From Tannerella sp. (GTDB taxonomy: Bacteria; Bacteroidota; Bacteroidia; Bacteroidales; Tannerellaceae), in NCBI GenBank assembly GCA_031261145.1, contig JAISJX010000227.1, positions 1 through 5,218 of the forward strand: DNA of 5,218 nucleotides, given 5' to 3'. Positions 1-5,218 of this stretch are shown here, one piece after another. The position numbers were made by a program, and so were the translations under genes. The notes below the pieces were generated by a model. The model was not told the DNA's origin and ran no database searches. It worked only from the letters and a program-made list of their open reading frames with translations. The first letter of the stretch is position 1. The number at the start of each line of letters is the position of its first letter.

Positions 1-1
1 G

Positions 2-1552
2 AGAAAAGGGGAAACCTTCAGCGATTATAGCGTCATCAATCCCAATCACAGTTTCTTTTATGAAATGTTTACCACTTGGTACTACGTGATTGGCCGTTCC
101 AATTTGGCGCTTTATGCCGCCGAATTACCCCAGATAAGCTGGGCTTCCGCCTCTGATAAAGCATACGTGATTGCTCAGGCAAAGTTTTTCCGTGCTTATG
201 CGTATATGAATCTGGCGGAGCTGTTTGGAGGCGTACCCAAGGTGACTGAAATCGCTACCACGCCCCGTTATAATTATACGCGCGAAACCCGCACGGACAT
301 CTATCAGTATGCCATCAGCGAAATGGAAGCTGTTTTGAATGATTTTCCTCCGACCACCGCTGCCGGCGGACGTGTGATAAAGGGAGCCGTACAGCACTAC
401 CTTTCCGAATTATATCTGGCCATGGGAACACAATTGGCTGCTGACGGGAAAACAGGTGAGGCTCAAACCGCTTTTTCCTCTTCCATCAATTATGCTAACC
501 AGGTGATCGACGGAGGTATCTATTCCTTGATTAATACACGTTTTGGTACCCGGAAAAACGAGGAGACTTTTCATTTTGATATTCACAAAGAAGGTCTTTT
601 CGCCAATCCGGTGGTTGACACCATTCAGACCGAAACAAATTATTACTGGGATTTATTTCAAGAGGGTAACGTAAACTATCAGGACGGCAACACCGAGTGT
701 ATCTGGGCCGCCCAAATTGATTATGCTGCATACAAGAAAGAGGATGGAAACTCAAGGTTGCCTTATTCACGTTCTTATGGCCCGGTCTTCCGCGACGTAT
801 CCGCTAGATGGTTTGGGGGTGAACTGGAAGATGTTGGCGGCAGGGGTATTAGTTCCATCAACATAACCATGTACACCCGCGATGAGATTTATGCCGACAA
901 ATTCGCTGATGATATGCGTAATTCGGAAGCTGTTTTCCGCAGAAGGTTTAAAGGAAACAAGGAATTTGATCAGGATGGTAAAACGCCCAATGCGCATTAC
1001 CTGAAAGTAGTGCCTTGGGAACTGCTGTATAATGATCCGATTAATGATGCTTTGACCAATTTCAACAGGAGCAGCGAAGTACACCCTGTATCGTGCAAAA
1101 TAGCCACCGATAAATATACCGGCTTAGACGAAGGTGAAAACAGGAGCAACCTGTTCCGCGACGAATACCTGATCCGCCTTCCCGAAACGATACTGCTCAG
1201 GGCGGAAGCCAAGCAACGCAGTGGAGATAAGGCAGGCGCCGCCGCCGATGTCAATCTGCTGAGAACTCGTTCGCAATGTTCTTACTTGGTCACCGCAGCA
1301 GATATGGATGATAAGTTTGACATGATTCTCGACGAGAGGGCGCGCGAATTGGTTTACGAAGAATGGCGGTGGAACACCCTTCTCCGTATGGGAGGTACTA
1401 TCGCTGTTGACCGTATCCGGAAATACGCCTTCTGGCCTGAGACACAGGCTACGCTGACGTTCAATTATAATCTGTGGCCTATCCCACAAACCATTATCGA
1501 CACCAATAAGGATGTGGTAATAGAACAAAACGAAGGATGGAAAAACAGATAG
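2..1552 (+). CDS. SusD/RagB-family outer-membrane glycan-binding lipoprotein (5'-truncated by window edge)
   Basis: The frame is open from the window edge (codon 1 at base 2), so the ATG at 65 is internal and not the start. About 516 residues are visible; by comparison with the usual SusD length, roughly the first 60-70 residues, including the lipoprotein signal, are missing. Family landmarks in visible numbering: the helical AKFFRAYAYMNL segment followed by FGGVPKV at about 60-81 (N-terminal SusD-like domain); YLIRLPETILLRAEAKQRSG, a TPR-like helix, in the C-terminal third; DERARELVYEEWRWNTLLRM near 444-463; and the closing LWPIPQTIIDTNKDVVIEQN near the end. SusD proteins sit on the cell surface as lids over SusC TonB-dependent transporters and bind oligosaccharides; they are not enzymes. 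The partner susC is expected just upstream, outside the window. The GH106-like gene downstream suggests a rhamnose-containing ligand, but the sequence does not identify the glycan. Ends with TAG. No frameshift seen. Confidence 0.95.
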   Translation, partial: RKGETFSDYSVINPNHSFFYEMFTTWYYVIGRSNLALYAAELPQISWASASDKAYVIAQAKFFRAYAYMNLAELFGGVPKVTEIATTPRYNYTRETRTDIYQYAISEMEAVLNDFPPTTAAGGRVIKGAVQHYLSELYLAMGTQLAADGKTGEAQTAFSSSINYANQVIDGGIYSLINTRFGTRKNEETFHFDIHKEGLFANPVVDTIQTETNYYWDLFQEGNVNYQDGNTECIWAAQIDYAAYKKEDGNSRLPYSRSYGPVFRDVSARWFGGELEDVGGRGISSINITMYTRDEIYADKFADDMRNSEAVFRRRFKGNKEFDQDGKTPNAHYLKVVPWELLYNDPINDALTNFNRSSEVHPVSCKIATDKYTGLDEGENRSNLFRDEYLIRLPETILLRAEAKQRSGDKAGAAADVNLLRTRSQCSYLVTAADMDDKFDMILDERARELVYEEWRWNTLLRMGGTIAVDRIRKYAFWPETQATLTFNYNLWPIPQTIIDTNKDVVIEQNEGWKNR

Positions 1553-1563
1553 CATGAGATTGT

Positions 1564-1601
1564 AAAAACACCCTGCGATAATTATTGCAGGGTGTTTTTT
1601 T
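1564..1601 (+). terminator. Intrinsic terminator after the susD-like gene
   Basis: AACACCCTGC (1567-1576) pairs perfectly with GCAGGGTGTT (1587-1596) around a 10-base AT-rich loop. The flanking AAA (1564-1566) can extend the stem against the T-run (1595-1601). A GC-rich stem followed directly by seven Ts, 12 bases after the stop codon, is a textbook Rho-independent terminator. The A-run on the 5' side could let it act weakly in the other direction too. It implies that most transcription of the susC/susD unit ends before the hydrolase gene, unless read-through is used to set a lower level of the enzyme. Confidence 0.9.
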
Positions 1602-1630
1602 GAACCCCTGACATAAAATTCTTATCTTAA
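1599..1630 (+). promoter_or_regulatory. Possible Bacteroidota sigma-ABfr promoter for the GH106-like gene
   Basis: TTTG at 1599-1602 and TATCTTAA at 1623-1630 are separated by 20 bases. This matches the Bacteroides -33 TTTG element exactly and the -7 TAnnTTTG element in six of eight positions. The -33 box would overlap the last Ts of the preceding terminator. Transcription would begin around 1636, giving a leader of about 20 bases before ATG 1659. The region is AT-rich, so a chance match is quite possible. Confidence 0.35.
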
Positions 1631-1658
1631 AAAAACATCAAATAAAATCATAAATAGT

Positions 1659-4600
1659 ATGACTGATTCAAAAATCCTTATCTGGGCAATGGTATTGTTA
1701 TGTATCGGTGCATGTACGTCCGTTACGTCACAACAGGCCGATAATTTTACCGTTCCATACACTCCAAGCGACAATTGGGAACGCGATTTCATGAATCCTC
1801 CGGCGTATGCGCATGCACGGGCATGGTGGTGGTGGCTCGAAGGATACATGACCAGGCAGGGTGTTCTGGACGACCTCTCAGCTATGAAGGAAGCGGGTAT
1901 TGCCGGGGCTTCAGTCTTTGACGCCGGGTCGTCAGGATATTATACCGGTGGTGAGATTTCATATCACAGTTCGGTCTTGCGGACCCAGTCCGGGCCGGGA
2001 TTTATGTCGGACGAATGGCGCGAATTATTCGCTTATTCGTGCCGGGTGGCCGATAGTCTTGGTATTGAGTTAAGCCTGAACATCACCAGTGGATGGAACG
2101 ACGGCGGGCCTTGGGTGACACCCGAATATGCATCACAAAAATTAGTCTGGAGCGAAATCCTTGTAGAAGGTGGACGCACAATTGAGCAGCCCCTCCCTTT
2201 ACCCGAACGCCTGTTGACCTGTAAAGATATGGAAAAGGCATATTTCCAACCAATAGCCGTTCTGGCCCTCAAATTATCCGGGGAAGCCGAATCGGTCAAA
2301 CCTCTGCCATGGTTTGATATTAAGGCCGTTCATACCATTAACATACCATACACTTCAAATGGGTTAGGCTATGACTGGGATGTTTTTGTTCAGCCTCTGC
2401 CTGAAGGCTTATCGGGTTGTCATGCCCGGTTGGAAGATATAATAGACATAAGCGACAAAGTGGACGCAGACGGGAATATCAAATGGAATGCGCCTGCCGG
2501 TCGTTACGCCATCATGCGTTTTGGACATACGGGTACGGGTGTCCAAGTATCTACCCACAGTCCGGGGGCAGGCGGACTGGCTATTGATTATATGAATGAT
2601 AAAGCATTGGATTTACAGTTTGAACACGTAGTATATCCGGTTTTACAGGATTTGCAGCAGTTGGGAACAAAAAGTTTGCTTTATCTCCTGGATGACAGTT
2701 GGGAACTTGGCGCTGCCAACTGGACGCCTGGCATGGAACAAGCCTTTGCCGGAACTAATGGCTACGAAATACGAAAATACCTGCCCGTTATAGCCGGTAA
2801 AATCATCGAAAACCATGATGTTTCCGACCGTTTTCTGTATGATTTTCGCCGCACTATCGGAGACCTTATCTGGAAGAATCACTATCAGCGGCTCAGGGAT
2901 TTGGCGCATCAACACGGGATGGGCATACATCCTGAATCGGGAGGCCCTCACCCGGCGCCCATTGATGCCTTGAAGAACATGGGAGCGAATGATGTACCGA
3001 TGGGTGAATTTTGGGCTATCACCAATACACACAGGGTGGAGCCTCACCGTCGGTTATATATCAAACAGGGAGCTTCTGCCGCCCATATCTACGGCAAACG
3101 GTTCATGCAGGCCGAAGGCCCTACTACAATCGGCCCACATTGGGAACGCGACCCGTGGTTGCTGAAACCGACCTTTGACAGGGTCTTTTGCGAAGGGCTG
3201 ACCCGTTTTAATATTTCTACGTTTACCCATTCGCCCAGAGAAGCCGGTATTCCGGGAAACGAATATTTTGCCGGTACGCATTTCAATCCGAACATCACGT
3301 GGTGGAAACAGGAAAAAACCTTTCTCGACTGGGTGGCGCGTAATTCGTTCCTGCTCTCGCAAGGTTTGTTTACGGCTGATGTTGCATTCTATTACGGCGA
3401 CAATGTACCCAATCAGGCGCCGCTCAAACATATCGACCCCCGTTTGGGAAACGGTTACGATTACGACGTAGTGAATACTGATGTCATCCTCAACCGTATG
3501 ACCGCCCGTGACGGAAAGATTTACCTGCCCGACGGAATGAACTACAGTGTTTTGGTGTTACCTGACCGTAAAACGATAAAAACGGAAGTCCTTGAAAAGA
3601 TAGAGCAGTTGGTGAAAGACGGCGCAACCGTTATCGGGCCAAAACCGGAAACCACTGTCGGGTTGCGCGACGGCAAGAAAGCGAAAGAAAAGGTCAACAA
3701 GATAGCCGCACGCCTGTGGAAAGGTATTGAAGAGCGTGGCATTACCGAAAACAATTACGGAAAAGGGAAAGTCGTATGGGGTAAAGATATCCGCACCGTA
3801 TTGCAGGAGAAAGGGATTCTCCCCGATTTTGAATACCGGAGCAACCGTCCTGCGGACAGCACGTTGATTGATTATATCCACCGCAGCGAAGGCGTTGTGC
3901 AGGTTTATTATGTGGCGAACCGTAAAAAACATGCCGAATGGCTGAATTGCAGTTTCCGCACAGACGATTTGCAGCCTGAATTGTGGTATCCCGAAACAGG
4001 GAAAATAGTACCTGTGAGTATCTTCCGGCATCAGGAAAACCAAACTTCGCTACCCTTATACTTAGACCCGTATGGTTCGGTGTTTGTGGTGTTTCGTTCG
4101 CCGTCAACGAAAAATCAAATCACAAGTCTTGTCAAAGACGGTATTGAACTATTCCCGGAACCTGCTGTCGTATTCGACCGCTCACCAATAACATATTCCT
4201 CCGCCGGAAAGGTGATTTTTAATCAATCGGGGGAATATACGCTTGTGCGGGAAGGCAAGACGTTGAAAACAAACATAACTTTACCGGATGAGAGAACTGT
4301 CGGCGGCGTGTGGAAAGTCGCTTTCGATCCCAAATGGGGCGGCCCGGCAGAAACGGAATTTAAACAGTTGGTTTCGTGGTCGGAACATCCGGACAAGGGT
4401 ATTAAATACTATTCAGGGACAGCCGTTTATAAGAATACATTGACAATAAACGAAACAGACCTGCAATACCGGATAATGCTTCATCTGGGTGAGTTGCACA
4501 ATCTTTGCGAAGTGAGTATCAATGGTCAACTTGCCGAAGTCTGGTGGAAAGAGCCTTTTAGCGGAGACATTACCGATTACTTGCACGCAGGCGAAAATAC

Positions 4601-4772
4601 GTTGGAAATCAAAGTGGTGAATCTTTGGCCCAACCGACTTATCGGCGATCAGTTCCTTCCCGAAGATAAACGCTTCACGAAAACCAATGTGGTGAAATTC
4701 ACAAAGGAATCCCCGTTGTTACCATCAGGTTTGTTGGGGCCGGTGAGCTTGTCGTTTAGCAGCGAAAAATGA
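1659..4772 (+). CDS. GH106-like alpha-L-rhamnosidase, predicted lipoprotein
   Basis: Complete 1037-residue protein of usual GH106 length. The N-terminus has a short hydrophobic stretch (residues 6-18) and a lipobox IGAC with C19 as the lipidated residue, supporting ATG 1659; no other in-frame ATG lies between it and the upstream TAA at 1614. The next residues (TSVTSQQ) lack the acidic surface-export signal of Bacteroidota, so a periplasm-facing location is inferred. GH106 hallmarks in order: ARAWWWWLEGYMTRQGVLDD (53-72), GWNDGGPWVTPE (145-156), DDSWELGAANWTPGME (345-360), HPESGG (424-429), MGEFW (448-452), QAEGPTT (484-490) and STFTHSP (520-526). E426, E450 and E486 are candidate catalytic acids by position in conserved motifs. 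Residues ~571-665 look like a Rossmann/GATase-like domain; ~880-1035 form a GH2-like galactose-binding beta-sandwich (VSINGQ, GENTLEIKVVNLWPNRLIGD). The family cleaves terminal alpha-L-rhamnosyl residues with inversion; the exact linkage and substrate are not readable here. No Shine-Dalgarno; A-rich leader. Confidence 0.9.
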   Translation: MTDSKILIWAMVLLCIGACTSVTSQQADNFTVPYTPSDNWERDFMNPPAYAHARAWWWWLEGYMTRQGVLDDLSAMKEAGIAGASVFDAGSSGYYTGGEISYHSSVLRTQSGPGFMSDEWRELFAYSCRVADSLGIELSLNITSGWNDGGPWVTPEYASQKLVWSEILVEGGRTIEQPLPLPERLLTCKDMEKAYFQPIAVLALKLSGEAESVKPLPWFDIKAVHTINIPYTSNGLGYDWDVFVQPLPEGLSGCHARLEDIIDISDKVDADGNIKWNAPAGRYAIMRFGHTGTGVQVSTHSPGAGGLAIDYMNDKALDLQFEHVVYPVLQDLQQLGTKSLLYLLDDSWELGAANWTPGMEQAFAGTNGYEIRKYLPVIAGKIIENHDVSDRFLYDFRRTIGDLIWKNHYQRLRDLAHQHGMGIHPESGGPHPAPIDALKNMGANDVPMGEFWAITNTHRVEPHRRLYIKQGASAAHIYGKRFMQAEGPTTIGPHWERDPWLLKPTFDRVFCEGLTRFNISTFTHSPREAGIPGNEYFAGTHFNPNITWWKQEKTFLDWVARNSFLLSQGLFTADVAFYYGDNVPNQAPLKHIDPRLGNGYDYDVVNTDVILNRMTARDGKIYLPDGMNYSVLVLPDRKTIKTEVLEKIEQLVKDGATVIGPKPETTVGLRDGKKAKEKVNKIAARLWKGIEERGITENNYGKGKVVWGKDIRTVLQEKGILPDFEYRSNRPADSTLIDYIHRSEGVVQVYYVANRKKHAEWLNCSFRTDDLQPELWYPETGKIVPVSIFRHQENQTSLPLYLDPYGSVFVVFRSPSTKNQITSLVKDGIELFPEPAVVFDRSPITYSSAGKVIFNQSGEYTLVREGKTLKTNITLPDERTVGGVWKVAFDPKWGGPAETEFKQLVSWSEHPDKGIKYYSGTAVYKNTLTINETDLQYRIMLHLGELHNLCEVSINGQLAEVWWKEPFSGDITDYLHAGENTLEIKVVNLWPNRLIGDQFLPEDKRFTKTNVVKFTKESPLLPSGLLGPVSLSFSSEK

Positions 4773-4783
4773 CGGATAAGACC

Positions 4784-4859
4784 GGGTACAAGGTGCACGG
4801 TACACGGTACACGATTTGAACACCCCTTATCGTGTACCGTGTACCTTTGCACCGTGCCC
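4784..4859. repeat. Long imperfect inverted repeat built of 7-base units (REP-like palindrome)
   Basis: A perfect 17-bp stem, GGTACACGGTACACGAT (4799-4815) against its complement at 4829-4845, closes a 13-base loop (4816-4828). After a small internal loop (C4798 against TT 4846-4847), GGTGCA (4792-4797) pairs with TGCACC (4848-4853). After an AA bulge, GGGTAC (4784-4789) pairs with GTGCCC (4854-4859) with one G-T wobble. Each arm is itself a run of near-identical heptamers: GGTGCAC, GGTACAC, GGTACAC on the left and GTGTACC, GTGTACC on the right, with degenerate outer units. It starts 12 bases after the hydrolase stop codon. No T-run follows, so it is not a standard intrinsic terminator; it may protect the mRNA 3' end, terminate by another route, or be a dispersed intergenic element. 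Confidence 0.9.
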
Positions 4860-4975
4860 CCGTTATTATAAGGCGTGAAGTAATCCTGTCTCAATCGTTT
4901 TTTGCTTGCGGCATGATGGCAAGAATGGCTTTGCCGCGGCCATTTATGTGAAAAAAACACAAAAATCAGGAAATA

Positions 4976-5007
4976 TTTTTTTATTCCAAGGAAATGATCT
5001 ATCTTTG
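4976..5007 (+). promoter_or_regulatory. Probable Bacteroidota promoter upstream of the gene at 5159
   Basis: TATCTTTG at 5000-5007 is an exact match to the Bacteroides -7 consensus TAnnTTTG. At the expected distance upstream there is a run of Ts (4976-4982) instead of an exact TTTG, so the -33 element matches three of four bases. Transcription would start near 5013, leaving a leader of about 145 bases before ATG 5159. A T-rich tract and an A-rich tract (4951-4966) lie just upstream. The exact -7 box in the only long intergenic region of the window makes this the better supported of the two promoter candidates. Confidence 0.6.
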
Positions 5008-5072
5008 TCAAGATTTATTGTAAAAAATACATGGATTACATGAAACATATAAATCGCTATGAATTAAGGATA

Positions 5073-5092
5073 ATCAACAAATTATTGTTGAT
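5073..5092 (+). other. AT-rich hairpin in the leader of the gene at 5159
   Basis: ATCAACAA (5073-5080) and TTGTTGAT (5085-5092) form a perfect 8-bp stem with a four-base ATTA loop. A run of six Ts begins ten bases later (5102-5107), too far from the stem for a standard terminator, and the stem is weak (two G-C pairs). It lies about 60 bases after the predicted transcription start. It could be a leader structure or an operator-like dyad, or chance in AT-rich DNA. Confidence 0.3.
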
Positions 5093-5158
5093 GAAGTGCA
5101 ATTTTTTGTTAGGGGAAGTATTATATTTCATTAAATTACATACATTAATTAATTATTT

Positions 5159-5218
5159 ATGAATAAAACAGTTGTTTTTAGAAAGCGGGGTACATGGCGA
5201 AAGATACTATGTATGTGG
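5159..5218 (+). CDS. Start of an exported protein, probably a SusC/RagA-type TonB-dependent transporter (3'-truncated)
   Basis: ATG at 5159 opens a frame that stays open for all 20 codons to the window edge. The peptide begins MNKTVVFRKRGTWRKI and then turns to LCMW. A basic N-region with several Arg/Lys followed by the start of a hydrophobic stretch is what the signal peptide of a Bacteroidota SusC-like transporter usually looks like (many begin with a Lys/Arg-rich segment of about 15-20 residues before the hydrophobic core). The start has an AT-rich upstream region without Shine-Dalgarno, normal for the phylum, and lies downstream of a good promoter box and a long non-coding stretch. The position after a susD/hydrolase pair fits a second transport pair in the same PUL. 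Only 20 residues are visible, so another secreted or inner-membrane protein cannot be excluded. Confidence 0.5.
   Translation, partial: MNKTVVFRKRGTWRKILCMW

Larger units (their letters stand above)
4773..5158. other. Intergenic region between the hydrolase gene and the next transcription unit
   Basis: This 386-base stretch has three parts. First comes the heptamer inverted repeat (4784-4859). Then 4861-4945 is a GC-richer stretch with small overlapping dyads (GGCAA 4918-4922 with TTGCC 4931-4935; AATGGC 4924-4929 with GCCATT 4939-4944) and no recognisable gene. From about 4948 the sequence turns strongly AT-rich and holds the promoter and leader of the gene at 5159. The long minus-strand frame across this region has no recognisable protein features. 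No tRNA or known riboswitch could be recognised. Confidence 0.7.

Noticed and set aside
65..67. ATG at 65 as the start of the susD-like gene
   Set aside because: The frame is open upstream to the window edge and the peptide before it (SDYSVINPNHSFFYE) fits the SusD N-terminal region; starting at 65 would leave no lipoprotein signal.
1622..1849. Minus-strand 75-codon frame containing a run of four histidines (resembling a metal-binding tract)
   Set aside because: The histidines are on the opposite strand of the tryptophan-rich motif of the GH106-like gene in an offset frame; the frame overlaps a well-supported gene and has no family features.
3558..4043. Minus-strand 161-codon frame inside the hydrolase gene
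   Set aside because: It lies wholly antisense to the coding region of a clear GH106-like protein, has no recognisable domain and no start context; it is a shadow frame.
4784..4859. CRISPR array
   Set aside because: The repeated units are seven bases long, contiguous without spacers, and arranged as one large palindrome; no cas gene is present.
4784..4859. Standard Rho-independent terminator for the hydrolase gene
   Set aside because: The stem is long and strong but the base is followed by CCGTTATTATAAGG with no T-run, and the loop and heptamer structure are unusual; a terminator role remains possible but is not supported by the canonical pattern.
4649..5011. Minus-strand 120-codon frame across the 3' end of the hydrolase gene and the intergenic palindrome
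   Set aside because: It reads through the heptamer inverted repeat and into the antisense of the GH106-like gene, and its translation shows no motif, signal peptide or repeat structure of a real protein.
5031..5162. Calling the 43-codon leader frame as a gene
   Set aside because: Only the overlap with ATG 5159 supports it; length and AT-rich composition are compatible with chance, so it is kept as a finding and not annotated as a CDS.

Overview
The window looks like part of a polysaccharide utilisation locus (PUL) from a member of the Bacteroidota, probably the order Bacteroidales. The reasons are a SusD/RagB-family gene, a large lipoprotein glycoside hydrolase resembling GH106 alpha-L-rhamnosidases, A/T-rich translation starts without a Shine-Dalgarno sequence, and Bacteroides-type -33/-7 promoter elements (TTTG and TAnnTTTG). 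All genes I can support lie on the + strand. The genus cannot be fixed from this sequence alone.

Layout: (1) Positions 2-1552 hold the C-terminal ~516 codons of a SusD-like outer-membrane glycan-binding lipoprotein; its start, and probably its SusC partner, lie upstream of the window. (2) A clear intrinsic terminator (1564-1601) follows the stop codon, with a possible promoter directly abutting it. (3) Positions 1659-4772 encode a complete 1037-residue lipoprotein of the GH106 type. (4) Positions 4773-5158 are intergenic. They hold a striking long inverted repeat built from heptamers (4784-4859), a short GC-richer stretch with small dyads, then an AT-rich leader with a perfect -7 box (TATCTTTG, 5000-5007). 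(5) A new reading frame starts at 5159 and runs off the end. Its basic N-terminus followed by hydrophobic residues resembles the start of an exported protein, most likely a SusC/RagA TonB-dependent transporter.

Inferred working model: the SusD-like protein, with an unseen SusC-like transporter, captures a rhamnose-containing oligosaccharide at the cell surface. The GH106-like lipoprotein then removes alpha-L-rhamnosyl units, probably on the periplasmic side because no acidic surface-export signal follows its lipobox cysteine. The terminator after susD suggests that the hydrolase is expressed partly or wholly on its own. The strong promoter box before 5159 suggests that a separate transcription unit, perhaps a second susC/susD pair, begins there.

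I found no RNA gene, CRISPR array, insertion sequence or phage feature. The gene content is ordinary for a PUL. The least explained sequence is the intergenic heptamer palindrome and the leader upstream of 5159.
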